Origin: Desulfovibrio sp. UBA6121
GTDB lineage: Bacteria; Desulfobacterota; Desulfovibrionia; Desulfovibrionales; Desulfovibrionaceae
DNA: 30,983 nucleotides
Assembly (NCBI GenBank): GCA_002422505.1
Contig: DIVX01000078.1
Location: 7,018 to 38,000, forward strand
Reading direction: 5' to 3'
Made by a program: the position numbers and the translations under genes. Shown piece by piece: positions 14,769 through 22,088 of this stretch. Below the pieces are notes generated by a model. The model was not told the origin of the DNA and made no database searches. It saw only the letters and a program-made list of their open reading frames with translations. The first letter of the stretch is position 1. Each line of letters starts with the position of its first letter.

Positions 14769-15964
14769 GCACGGACCCCGTTTGCGAGCTGGAGGCGCGG
14801 CTGTCGCGCCGCGTGAAGCAGATCAAGATCTCCGCCACCAAGGAGATGCCCATGATCGCCGCCCAGGTGGGCGGCTGCGTGTCGCTCGGCCAGGGCATCC
14901 CGTCCTTCAAAACCCCGGAGCATGTGGTGGAGGCCGTGGCCAAGGCCCTGCGCGAGGACGCCTCCGCAGGCAAGTACTCGCTGCAACCCGGCATGCCCGC
15001 CCTGCGGCGCGCTGCGGCGGAGCTGCTGCACCGGGAAAAGGGCCTGTCGGCCGACGCCGAGCGCGAGGTGGCCATCACCGTGGGCGGCATGGAAGGGCTT
15101 TTGTGCGCCATGTTGACCTTGATCGGCCCCGGCGACGAGGTCATTGTGCCGGAGCCTTTCTACCCCTCGCACGTGGAGCAGGTGCTCATGGCCGAGGGCA
15201 CGCCCGTGTTCGCCCCCTTGCGCCGGGAGGACTGGAGCCTGGACCCGGAGGCCGTGGCGGCGGCCATAACGCCGCGCACCAAGGCCATCATCATATCCAG
15301 CCCGCACAACCCCACCGGCGCGGTGTGGGCCAAGGCCGACCTGCTCCAGGTGGCCGAGCTGGCCCAGCGGCACAATATCTTCATCATTTGCGACGACACC
15401 TACGACGCCCTGACCTATGACGGCGAGGCCGCCTTCAGCCTGTGCAGCGAGCCGTCGTTGCGCCACCTGTTGGTGGGCGTGTTCAGCTTTTCCAAGCGCT
15501 TCGCCCTCACCGGCTGGCGCGTGGGCTTTGTGTGGGCGAGGGAGCCGCTCTTGAACCAGATGCTCAAAATCCACGACGCCGCAGCCATCTGCGCGCCCAC
15601 CCCGGCGCAGGTGGCGGCCCTGGCCTCGCTCAACGGCCCGCAGGACGTGTTCCGGGCCATGCACGCCGAGCTGGAGAAGCGCCGCAATCTCATCTGCGCC
15701 CGGCTCTCCGGCATGGACAGCTTCCGCCACGTGCGGCCCAAAGGCGCGTTCTACGTCATGGCCAAAGCCGATCTGCCCGCCGGGGCCGTGCCCGATTCCC
15801 GCGCGCTGGCCATTCGCCTCATCCGCGAGGCCAAGGTCATCACCATTCCCGGCGGGGCCTTCGGGCCGGGCGGGGAGGGGCATGTGCGCCTGTCCTTCGG
15901 CGGCGACGAAGCCGAAATCAACGAGGCCTGCGACCGTTTGGCCGCCTGGTCCGCAGCTCTGTAA
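14765..15964 (+). CDS. Class I pyridoxal-phosphate aminotransferase
   Basis: This 399-residue fold-type I aminotransferase transfers an amino group between an amino acid and a 2-oxo acid. The PLP-lysine is K244 in VFSFSKRFALTGWRVGF. N182 in SSPHNPTGAVW and D210 plus Y213 in ICDDTYDAL contact the cofactor. The substrate carboxylate Arg is expected in GHVRLSFGG near the C-terminus. GTG 14765 overlaps the GlcD stop (GTGA) and has AAGGAG seven bases upstream, so translation is coupled. The family is broad (aspartate, alanine, aromatic); the sequence alone does not settle the substrate, which is presumably the amino acid imported by the adjacent transporter. Confidence 0.92.
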   Translation: MSTDPVCELEARLSRRVKQIKISATKEMPMIAAQVGGCVSLGQGIPSFKTPEHVVEAVAKALREDASAGKYSLQPGMPALRRAAAELLHREKGLSADAEREVAITVGGMEGLLCAMLTLIGPGDEVIVPEPFYPSHVEQVLMAEGTPVFAPLRREDWSLDPEAVAAAITPRTKAIIISSPHNPTGAVWAKADLLQVAELAQRHNIFIICDDTYDALTYDGEAAFSLCSEPSLRHLLVGVFSFSKRFALTGWRVGFVWAREPLLNQMLKIHDAAAICAPTPAQVAALASLNGPQDVFRAMHAELEKRRNLICARLSGMDSFRHVRPKGAFYVMAKADLPAGAVPDSRALAIRLIREAKVITIPGGAFGPGGEGHVRLSFGGDEAEINEACDRLAAWSAAL

Positions 15965-15980
15965 GCAGAAGGAGAACCCC

Positions 15981-17036
15981 ATGCGCCGCACTTTCTCTGT
16001 GCTCATTCCGGCCCTTGCCGCCGCTGTTTTTTGGGCTGGCCCGCTGGCCGCCCCGTTTGCGATGGATTCCGCCCTGGCCGCTCCGGCCAAGGCCAATGCG
16101 GACGAAGCCGCCCCGGCCAAGGCGGGCAAGTCCGCCAAGCCCGCGCAGGGCAAATCCGGGCAGGTCAAAAGCGACCAGACGGACGCGGCGGGCGAGGCCA
16201 AGGGCTTTGACGCCGAGGCCTTCCAGAAGAACTTTGTGGCCGGGCTTTCCGGCCGGACCAACGCGCCCGCCATGGCTTCCTCGGATGTGCGCGTGCTGCT
16301 GGTGGAAAAGGCCGCGCCCTTCGGCGGCACGGTCATTTACCTGGTGCGCGGCGAGCTGGCCCCCAAGGGCGGGCAGGCCCAGCCCTTTACGTTGTTCGTC
16401 AGCGCCGACGGACGCTTCTACGTGTCCGACATCATAGATCTGAGCAAGGGCAAGAGCCTGCTGAAGGACGCGCGCGAGAAGATGCGCGCCGCAGACTTGC
16501 AGACCCTGGGCCACACCCTGACCACGGGCACGGGCAAGGCTGCGGTGGTCTACGTGTCCGATCCGTTCTGCCCCTACTGCCGCACGGCTTTCAGCTTCCT
16601 TATGGGCAAGAGCGCGGCCTTCGGGGAGTTTCGGCTGGCGCATTTTCCGCTGTCCTCCCACCCCGGGGCCGACATAGCCTGCGCGTTGATGGCCTGGGCG
16701 GTGGACAAGGCCCCGCAGCGCGCGCTGGAGTTCGCCCGCTTCGCCTACACGGAACTGCCCGCGCCCAGCGTGGCGGACAAGAGCGCCGAGAACATGCAAA
16801 AGGCCTGGAACCAGGTGGCCGAGGCCTTCCTGGCGCGTTTCCCGGAGTTGCAAGCCTTGGGCGCGGACGGCGCGGCCATTGTGGAGGCCCTTGGCGGCTC
16901 TGCCTGGGACGCATCCGTGCGCGAGGACATGGCCAAGGCTGCGGGCATGGACATCAACGGCACGCCGGTCATCTTTGTGGATGGCGCGCGGGTGGACGGC
17001 TTTGACCAGGCCCGGCTGGGCGCGCTGCTGAAGTAG
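15981..17036 (+). CDS. Periplasmic thioredoxin-fold disulfide oxidoreductase (DsbA/DsbC-like)
   Basis: This 351-residue exported protein has a signal peptide (VLIPALAAAVFWAGPLAAPF). Next comes a low-complexity Ala/Lys/Gly region to about residue 75, then an N-terminal alpha/beta domain (VRVLLVEKAAPFGGTVIYLV), and a thioredoxin-fold domain. The active site is C197-P-Y-C200 in YVSDPFCPYCRTAF, and the cis-Pro loop is INGTPVIFVDGARVDGF. The two-domain layout with a C-terminal thioredoxin fold recalls DsbC/DsbG, but CPYC is atypical for either of those. AGAAGGAGA precedes ATG 15981, 16 bases after the aminotransferase, so it may be the last gene of that operon, though its function looks unrelated. 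Its substrates are unknown. Confidence 0.85.
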   Translation: MRRTFSVLIPALAAAVFWAGPLAAPFAMDSALAAPAKANADEAAPAKAGKSAKPAQGKSGQVKSDQTDAAGEAKGFDAEAFQKNFVAGLSGRTNAPAMASSDVRVLLVEKAAPFGGTVIYLVRGELAPKGGQAQPFTLFVSADGRFYVSDIIDLSKGKSLLKDAREKMRAADLQTLGHTLTTGTGKAAVVYVSDPFCPYCRTAFSFLMGKSAAFGEFRLAHFPLSSHPGADIACALMAWAVDKAPQRALEFARFAYTELPAPSVADKSAENMQKAWNQVAEAFLARFPELQALGADGAAIVEALGGSAWDASVREDMAKAAGMDINGTPVIFVDGARVDGFDQARLGALLK

Positions 17037-17053
17037 CCGCCGGGGGCGGCTTT
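17035..17053 (+). terminator. Short hairpin overlapping the stop codon
   Basis: The 7-bp stem AGCCGCC/GGCGGCT with a GGG loop begins within the TAG of the thioredoxin-fold gene and is followed by only TTTA. It is a plausible but weak terminator. Confidence 0.4.
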
Positions 17054-17060
17054 ACCCGTC

Positions 17061-17104
17061 CTTGGCCCGCCCTTGGCCCGCCCCTGGCCCGCCCCTGGAC
17101 GCCC
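17061..17104. repeat. Four tandem 11-bp repeats
   Basis: Two exact copies of CTTGGCCCGCC (17061-17071, 17072-17082) are followed by CCTGGCCCGCC (17083-17093) and a diverged CCTGGACGCCC (17094-17104). They lie in the 148-base gap before the Lys/Pro-rich gene. They look like a replication-slippage microsatellite. Confidence 0.75.
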
Positions 17105-17184
17105 TGGCTTGTCATCGTGTAGGGTAGGAAAATTGGATGGGCGTTTCCGCCGTTTTCTTCCCCCCCCTTCCAAGGAGGCTGAAC

Positions 17185-18030
17185 ATGCGAAGAATCATCA
17201 CCGGGTTGCTCACTGCGGCCCTTGTTTTGGGCCTTGCTGTGGCTGAGCCCGTGCAGGCCAAGGTGTATAAAATGTCCCCGGAGGAGCGCTCCGCCGCTTT
17301 GAAGGAGAAGAAGACCCAGCGCAAGAAGGCCAAGAAGTCCGGCAAGCCCGCCCCCGGCCACGATCAGGGCGGTTGGGTCGAGGTGAAGCCCGGCGAAAAG
17401 ATCGCCAAGAAGAACCGCAAGTCCAAGGTGGACGAATTGGCCAAGGCTGCGGAGGAAAAGGGAAAAAAGAACAAGAAAAACAAGAAGGACGCCGCCGCCA
17501 AACCTGGCAAAGCGGCCAAGGCAGACAAGGCCTTGAAGGATGCGAAGAAGCCCGGCAAGGGCAAGAAGGCCGCTGTAGAGGAAATTTCCGGCAAGAAGGA
17601 CAAGCCCGGCAATCAGCCCGGCAACCAGTCGAATACGCAGGAGAAGCAGCCGACGGCCAAGAAGTCTGGCCGCAAGACAGCCAGCTATGGCGACCGTGTT
17701 GTGGGCAAGGACTACACCGGCGAGCGCAAGGTCTCGGCCTCCAGCACCGAGGTGCGCCGCACCGCGCCGGTTCCGGCCCCGGCGTCCGCGCCTTCCGCCA
17801 CGCCCACCCCTGCCGCTGGGCCGACCTCTGCGCCCGCGCCTTCCTCCGGGCCGGCCGCCACTCCGGCACCCCAGCCCAAGGTTGACGACCTGAGCGGCTA
17901 TTCCGTGAGCCGCCCCGGTCAACACGCCGCCCCGGCCGTGCCGCACGTGCGCCAGGAAGTGCAGCCCGGCCCGGTGGACGCCGCGCGTCCCGTGGGCACG
18001 GAGCACAAGGCGGGCGAGGGCCGCTTCTAG
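17185..18030 (+). CDS. Secreted low-complexity Lys- and Pro/Ala-rich protein
   Basis: This 281-residue protein has a clear signal peptide (RRIITGLLTAALVLGLAVAE, then PVQA). A strongly basic Lys-rich region follows to about residue 165 (for example KGKKNKKNKKDAAAKPGKAA). A Pro/Ala/Ser-rich stretch then covers about 190-235. The tail, KVDDLSGYSVSRPGQ, is less biased. No domain is recognisable. A basic, disordered export product could bind peptidoglycan, LPS or nucleic acid, but that is speculation. AAGGAGG precedes ATG 17185; an in-frame start at 17137 would place 16 residues before the signal peptide and is rejected. A strong terminator follows, so it is probably a single-gene unit. Confidence 0.8.
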   Translation: MRRIITGLLTAALVLGLAVAEPVQAKVYKMSPEERSAALKEKKTQRKKAKKSGKPAPGHDQGGWVEVKPGEKIAKKNRKSKVDELAKAAEEKGKKNKKNKKDAAAKPGKAAKADKALKDAKKPGKGKKAAVEEISGKKDKPGNQPGNQSNTQEKQPTAKKSGRKTASYGDRVVGKDYTGERKVSASSTEVRRTAPVPAPASAPSATPTPAAGPTSAPAPSSGPAATPAPQPKVDDLSGYSVSRPGQHAAPAVPHVRQEVQPGPVDAARPVGTEHKAGEGRF

Positions 18031-18056
18031 CCCCAGCGCCACAAGACAGAAAGCAC

Positions 18057-18090
18057 AAGGCCGGACTCCGCAAGGGGCCCGGCCTTTTTT
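18057..18090 (+). terminator. Intrinsic terminator of the Lys/Pro-rich gene
   Basis: The stem AAGGCCGG-A-CTCC pairs with GGGG-C-CCGGCCTT around a GCAA tetraloop. It carries one A-C mismatch and one wobble, and runs into six Ts (18085-18090). Confidence 0.88.
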
Positions 18091-18428
18091 GCGCCAGCGC
18101 GCGGGCAAGGCGGGGAAGAGCAGCAAGGGCGCTGGCGCGGGGCCGCGTGCAGGGAAACCCCGCTGTTGCGCCGCCCGTGTTGTTTGCGGCCGTGCGCCGA
18201 GAGCGGCTGCGTCCGCCGCTTCAGCCTCCCGCAGGCAACGCCTTCCGCCGCGCTGGCCGCCATTGCCAGGGCGATGCCGCGCGTGCCCGCGGGGAGCGCC
18301 CCGGCAGCCGCAGGGCCGCATGCCCGTATCCGCGTGGCGCGGCCGGAAAAGCACGCGTAGAGGCCGCCCCTCGGCGGGCGGCGAGCCCGGCGCTTGCACG
18401 GGGCTTGGGCCTGCCTGCGGGCGGGCGC
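18091..18428. other. GC-rich gap without a supported gene
   Basis: Open frames run through this stretch on both strands, but their translations are Arg/Ala/Pro-rich with no family pattern, start site or ribosome site. The perfect inverted repeat GCGCCAGCGC (18091-18100) and GCGCTGGCGC (18129-18138) lies at the left end. The gap is bounded by terminators on both sides, so it should be little transcribed. Confidence 0.5.
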
Positions 18429-18462
18429 AAAAAAGGCCCGGCGTTTTGCAAACGCCGGGCCT
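18429..18462 (-). terminator. Intrinsic terminator of the glycine-zipper lipoprotein gene
   Basis: A perfect 13-bp stem, AGGCCCGGCGTTT (18434-18446) with AAACGCCGGGCCT (18450-18462) and a 3-base loop, is followed on the minus strand by six Ts (AAAAAA at 18429-18434 on plus). It lies 25 bases beyond the stop codon. Confidence 0.92.
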
Positions 18463-18487
18463 CGTAGCTGTTTTGACTGCGCCGGGC

Positions 18488-18934
18488 TTACTGCACCAGC
18501 ACCCACTGGCCGTCGGCGCCGCGGTAGGCCTTGGCCTTCACGTCCTTCTCCTGGCCGTCCACGTTGGCCTTGATGTAAATGTCGCGGTAGACCTTGTCGT
18601 TCTGCACATAGGCCGGGCTGGGCGTGGCCTCGTACTGGGTGCCGTTGTCCGGGTTCTTCCAGGCCATTGGCTTGCCGGAAGGCTGGTTCTCCAGAACGTT
18701 GTTGATCTGTTCCTTGTCGTGCTTGTCCATTTCGTTGCCGACCATGTAGCCGAGCAGCAGGCCGATGCCCGCGCCGATGGCCGCGCCGGACACCTTGTTC
18801 TTGGAGGTGAGCGCGCCCACGGTGGCGCCGGTGAGGGCGCCCAGACCCGCGCCGCTCTGCGCCTTGTTGGCGCAACCGGCCAGGGAGCCCACCAGGAAGC
18901 TGACGAGGATGGCGGTGGCGATGAAACGTTTCAT
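18488..18934 (-). CDS. Glycine-zipper outer-membrane lipoprotein
   Basis: This 148-residue lipoprotein has a signal peptide with the lipobox SLAGC (acylated Cys near residue 21). A Gly/Ala-rich zipper segment follows (GAGLGALTGATVGALT, then AAIGAGIGLLLGYMVGNEMD), as in the 17-kDa surface antigen/SlyB-type glycine-zipper family. The C-terminal soluble region contains WKNPDNGTQYEATPSPAYV and ends in a compact YRGADGQWVLVQ. That arrangement is also typical of 17-kDa antigen-like proteins of the envelope. AAGGAGA lies upstream of ATG 18934. It has its own promoter and terminator, so it is monocistronic. A structural or envelope-stability role is inferred. Confidence 0.88.
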   Translation of the reverse strand: MKRFIATAILVSFLVGSLAGCANKAQSGAGLGALTGATVGALTSKNKVSGAAIGAGIGLLLGYMVGNEMDKHDKEQINNVLENQPSGKPMAWKNPDNGTQYEATPSPAYVQNDKVYRDIYIKANVDGQEKDVKAKAYRGADGQWVLVQ

Positions 18935-19013
18935 GTTTGTCTCCTTGCGCGGGGCATGCCCGCCGTGTGTCGAGTTCTCGGGGCCGCGCCATGAGGTCCG
19001 AAGCCCTGTGCCA

Positions 19014-19041
19014 AGAATACGCCTTCCTGCGCTATCGTCAA
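19014..19041 (-). promoter_or_regulatory. Candidate sigma-70 promoter of the glycine-zipper lipoprotein
   Basis: On the minus strand, TTGACG (plus 19036-19041; 5 of 6) is separated by 16 bases from TATTCT (plus 19014-19019; 4 of 6). The predicted start near 19007 gives a leader of about 73 bases. Confidence 0.6.
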
Positions 19042-19110
19042 GACGCGGGCCTGTGCCGTGGGTTTCAGCAAACATCAGGCCATAATGATTTTCCGTTTTA
19101 TCCCAGTTGA

Positions 19111-19183
19111 TTGCGCTATCGAATGGCAGGGTGGTTGCGCTGGGTGCGCAAATCTTGCCAGCAAATGGCCTTGGGGTGCGCAA
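19111..19183. repeat. Cluster of four TTGCGC elements in inverted pairs
   Basis: TTGCGC occurs at 19111-19116 and 19135-19140, and its complement GCGCAA at 19146-19151 and 19178-19183. The inner two form a perfect 6-bp inverted repeat with a 5-base spacer (19135-19151). The cluster lies between the GNAT stop codon and the lipoprotein promoter, in locally AT-richer sequence. Confidence 0.5.
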
Positions 19184-19216
19184 TCTGCGGTCCGGGGCGC
19201 GCGGTTTCGCCGTGCC

Positions 19217-19702
19217 TCAGGCCTGCAACGGCCCGGCTTTTTCCAGAAAGATCAGCGTCAGGGCCGGGCTTACCACCTTGGCGGCCACGTCGCGGTAGCC
19301 CAGGCGGCGGTACAGGCGCAGGTTGCCCTCGCTGCGCGATCCAGTGAATAAGGCGTAGCGCGCGGCCTGGGGAAAAAGCGCCTCAATGGCGGCCAGCAGG
19401 GCCGTGCCCAGGCCCTGGCGCTGGCGCTGCGGGTGCACCATGAGCCTGCCTATGCGGCAGATGCCGTGCTCTTGCCCGGCCCGCACGGAGCCGACGACGG
19501 CTCCGGCTTCGTCCACGGCCTTGAGCACGGCTAGGCGCGGGAACCCGGCTTTCAGTTCGGCTTCCAGTTCGGGCAGGGTCTGCCGCAGTGGGGGAATGTC
19601 CCAGTCGTTGTAAAGCTGGGCCTCCGACTGGTAGGCGAGGCGTTGCAGTCCCAGAATCTCCGGGGCGTCGGCCTGGGCGGCGGGCAGAATGTCGTAGCGC
19701 AT
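19217..19702 (-). CDS. GNAT-family N-acetyltransferase
   Basis: This 161-residue single-domain acetyltransferase transfers an acetyl group from acetyl-CoA to an amine that cannot be predicted. The CoA-binding loop (motif A) is IGRLMVHPQRQRQGLGTALL, with the RxxGxG pattern as Q-R-Q-G-L-G. Motif B is ARYALFTGSRSEGNLRLYRRLGY. The N-terminus IRPAT-like pattern is MRYDILPAAQADAPEILGLQ. Only a short AAGG precedes ATG 19702. It lies 70 bases after the malic enzyme stop codon with a terminator between, so it may depend on readthrough or a promoter I could not find. Confidence 0.88.
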   Translation of the reverse strand: MRYDILPAAQADAPEILGLQRLAYQSEAQLYNDWDIPPLRQTLPELEAELKAGFPRLAVLKAVDEAGAVVGSVRAGQEHGICRIGRLMVHPQRQRQGLGTALLAAIEALFPQAARYALFTGSRSEGNLRLYRRLGYRDVAAKVVSPALTLIFLEKAGPLQA

Positions 19703-19718
19703 GGGGGCCTTGTGTCAT

Positions 19719-19747
19719 AAAAAAGGCCCGGACGTAAATCCGGGCCT
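19719..19747 (-). terminator. Intrinsic terminator of the malic enzyme gene
   Basis: A perfect 9-bp stem, AGGCCCGGA (19724-19732) with TCCGGGCCT (19739-19747), and a 6-base loop is followed on the minus strand by six Ts. It ends 16 bases before the GNAT start codon. Confidence 0.88.
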
Positions 19748-19771
19748 GTGGGGTGCGGGGCTGCGCCGGGG

Positions 19772-21088
19772 CTACAGGTCGTAGCCGAAGCTATCGACCA
19801 TGAGCTTGGTGCGGCGCTTGGATTCGGTCATGCGGGCGGCCAGGTCTTTCTTGTACTGGGCCAGGTCCAGCTGGTTCTTGGCCACGCCGGTTTCCATGGC
19901 CGCCTTGGCCACGGCCGGGGAAACCCATTCCAGCACGCGCGGGTCCAGGGCCTTGGGAATCACGTAGTCGATGCCGTAGCTGATTTCCTTCACGCCGTAG
20001 AGCTTGCAGATGTCCTGGGAAACCGGCTCTTTGGCCAGGCCGGCCAGGGCCTGGGCGGCGGCGATCTTCATTTCCTGGTTGATGACCTTGGAGCGCACGT
20101 CGAGGGCGCCGCGGAAGATGTAGGGGAAGCCCAGCACGTTGTTGATCTGGTTGGGGTAGTCGGAGCGGCCGGTGGCCATGATGAGGTCCGGCCGGGCTTC
20201 CTTGGCCACGGCGTAGTCAATCTCGGGGTCCGGGTTGGCGCAGGCGAAGATCACCGGGTGCGCGCCCATGCTCTTGACCATTTCCGGGCTGAGGATGTCC
20301 TTGGTGGACAGGCCCAGGAACACGTCGGCCCCGTTCATGGCCTCGGCCAGGGTGCAGGGCTTGCTCTGGGCGTAGTAGCTCTTCTCGGCGTTCAGGTCGG
20401 TGCGGCCTGTGTGGATGAGCCCGCGCGAGTCGAACATCCACACCTGGCTCTTGTCCAGGCCCATGCTCTCGTAGAAGCGGGTGGTGGCGATGGCCGCAGC
20501 GCCTGCGCCGGAAACCACCAGCTTGATGCTCTTGATGTTCTTGCCGCTGATGTCCAGGGCGTTGATGAGCCCGGCACCGGAGATGATGGCCGTGCCGTGC
20601 TGGTCGTCGTGGAACACGGGAATGTCCATCTCCTTGATCAGCGTCTGCTCGATCTTGAAGCATTCCGGCGCCTTGATGTCCTCAAGGTTAATGCCGCCGA
20701 AGGTGGGCTCCAGCATTTTGCAAAACTCGATGACCTTGTCCGGGTCGAGCTGCTTGATGTTCAGGTCGTACACGTCGATGTCGGCGAAGATCTTGAACAG
20801 CACGCCCTTGCCTTCCATCACCGGCTTGCCTGCCTCGGGCCCGATGTTGCCCAGGCCGAGCACGGCGGTGCCGTTGGAAACCACGGCCACAAGATTGCCC
20901 TTGTTGGTGTATTCGTATACCTGCTCCACGTCTGCATGAATGGCGCGGCAGGCCTCGGCCACGCCGGGGCTGTAGGCCATGGTGAGGTGCTTTTGCGTTT
21001 CGCAGGGCTTGATGGAGACCACCTCAAGCTTGCCCTTGCGTTTCATGGAGTGGTATTTGAGGGCCTCTTCTTTGGTGTACAGCGCCAT
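19772..21088 (-). CDS. Malic enzyme, NAD(P)-dependent (short form)
   Basis: This 438-residue enzyme oxidatively decarboxylates malate to pyruvate and CO2 in the cytoplasm. Family motifs are MAYSPGVAEACRAI (catalytic Tyr), GNLVAVVSNGTAVLGLGNIG, KIFADIDVYDLNI, DIPVFHDDQHGTAI (metal-binding Asp residues) and the Rossmann segment LVVSGAGAAAIATTRF. It lacks the C-terminal phosphotransacetylase-like domain of MaeB-type enzymes and so matches the short form. The open frame extends to 21142. ATG 21088 (MALYTKEEALKYH) is preferred because CGGAGAG lies just upstream and the family N-terminus begins there. It is divergent from the RNA methyltransferase. NAD or NADP preference is not decided here. Confidence 0.94.
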   Translation of the reverse strand: MALYTKEEALKYHSMKRKGKLEVVSIKPCETQKHLTMAYSPGVAEACRAIHADVEQVYEYTNKGNLVAVVSNGTAVLGLGNIGPEAGKPVMEGKGVLFKIFADIDVYDLNIKQLDPDKVIEFCKMLEPTFGGINLEDIKAPECFKIEQTLIKEMDIPVFHDDQHGTAIISGAGLINALDISGKNIKSIKLVVSGAGAAAIATTRFYESMGLDKSQVWMFDSRGLIHTGRTDLNAEKSYYAQSKPCTLAEAMNGADVFLGLSTKDILSPEMVKSMGAHPVIFACANPDPEIDYAVAKEARPDLIMATGRSDYPNQINNVLGFPYIFRGALDVRSKVINQEMKIAAAQALAGLAKEPVSQDICKLYGVKEISYGIDYVIPKALDPRVLEWVSPAVAKAAMETGVAKNQLDLAQYKKDLAARMTESKRRTKLMVDSFGYDL

Positions 21089-21150
21089 GGGGACTCTCCG
21101 TAGGATTGAAGGTTTCTCCGGGGTTGTGCCGGGATGCGGCACGGTTTCGA

Positions 21151-21179
21151 AGTCTAGATTGCGGCTTGGGCCGCGTCAA
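21151..21179 (-). promoter_or_regulatory. Candidate sigma-70 promoter of the malic enzyme gene
   Basis: On the minus strand, TTGACG (plus 21174-21179) is separated by 17 bases from TAGACT (plus 21151-21156). The leader of about 55 bases would begin with the hairpin GTGCCG/CGGCAC (21126-21131, 21137-21142). Confidence 0.55.
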
Positions 21180-21213
21180 GGCCACAGGGCCAGAATGCTT
21201 TTCAGGAGCCGCT

Positions 21214-21969
21214 ATGCCGTTACAAGAACTCCGGGTGGTGCTGTTCCGCCCCAAATATGCCGAGAACGTGGGCTCCGTTGCCCGCGCCATGCTGAACATG
21301 GGGGCTTCCCGCCTGGTGCTGGTAGACCCGCAGGGCTACGACATGGACCGGGCCGCCCCGCTGGCCACCGTGCATGCCCGGCACATTCTGGAGGGCGCGC
21401 TCATAACCGCCACCCTGGCCGAAGCCCTGGCCGGAACCAGCCTGGCCATAGGCACCACGGCCCGCACCGGCGGCTGGCGCAAGGGGCTGCTTACCCCGGC
21501 CAAGGCCGCGCCGGAGGCCCTGGCCCGCCTGCACGAGGGCGGCGGCGTGGCGCTTGTGTTCGGCCCGGAAGACCGCGGCCTGACCAACGAGGAGACCAGC
21601 CTGTGCGACCAGCTGGTGATGATTCCGGCCAGCCCGCAGTGCACCTCGCTCAACTTGTCGCAGGCGGTGCTCATTCTTTTGTACGAATGCCACCAACTGG
21701 CCCTGACCAAGCCCTTTGAGCCCGCCGGGCCGCCCACGGAGCGCGACGCCTCGTTTGAGGAGCGCCAGGCGCTTTTTGCCAACATGCAGCAGGCGCTTGC
21801 GGCCATAGATTTTTTGAAGGACCAGAACGCCGAGTACTGGATGATGCCGGTGCGCCGCTTCTTTTCCCGCTTCCGTCTGCGCCGCAACGAGTTCAATTTG
21901 CTTATGGGCATATGCCGCCAAGTGCGCAGCGTGGCGGCGCGGGCGCAAAACGCCAAGCATGAAAGTTAA
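21214..21969 (+). CDS. TrmJ-type (SPOUT, TrmH group 1) RNA 2'-O-methyltransferase
   Basis: This 251-residue SPOUT methyltransferase methylates ribose 2'-OH groups in tRNA or rRNA using S-adenosylmethionine. Motif 1 is LFRPKYAENVGSVARAMLNMG (N, G, AR), motif 2 is VALVFGPEDRGLTNEE, and motif 3 is IPASPQCTSLNLSQAVLILL. These three form the trefoil-knot cofactor pocket. The C-terminal 80 residues are helical and basic (RFFSRFRLRRNEFNLLMG), as in TrmJ. TrmJ acts on position 32 of tRNA in Escherichia coli; the site here is not proven. CAGGAG lies 8 bases before ATG 21214. It has no terminator before the next gene's promoter region. Confidence 0.9.
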   Translation: MPLQELRVVLFRPKYAENVGSVARAMLNMGASRLVLVDPQGYDMDRAAPLATVHARHILEGALITATLAEALAGTSLAIGTTARTGGWRKGLLTPAKAAPEALARLHEGGGVALVFGPEDRGLTNEETSLCDQLVMIPASPQCTSLNLSQAVLILLYECHQLALTKPFEPAGPPTERDASFEERQALFANMQQALAAIDFLKDQNAEYWMMPVRRFFSRFRLRRNEFNLLMGICRQVRSVAARAQNAKHES

Positions 21970-22030
21970 ATGTGACAAAACAAAAGGCGGCCAGATACGA
22001 AGTGCGGGCATGGACGCGCAGGGCTGCAAG

Positions 22031-22080
22031 TATAATTGAGCTGCATGATGTATTGATATTTTTCCAGAATAGGGCATAAT
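22031..22080 (+). promoter_or_regulatory. Promoter region of the binding protein/c-di-GMP unit
   Basis: The AT-rich gap 21970-22088 holds a perfect TATAAT (22031-22036) without a clear -35, and a second candidate TTGATA (22053-22058), 16-base spacer, CATAAT (22075-22080). The second would start near 22087, making ATG 22089 effectively leaderless and favouring the internal ATG 22134. Confidence 0.5.
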
Positions 22081-22088
22081 AAAGCCTC

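Noticed and set aside
18089..18994. Plus-strand open frame of 301 codons
   Set aside because: It starts inside a terminator T tract, has no ribosome site, and overlaps the minus-strand lipoprotein gene; its translation is biased without motifs.
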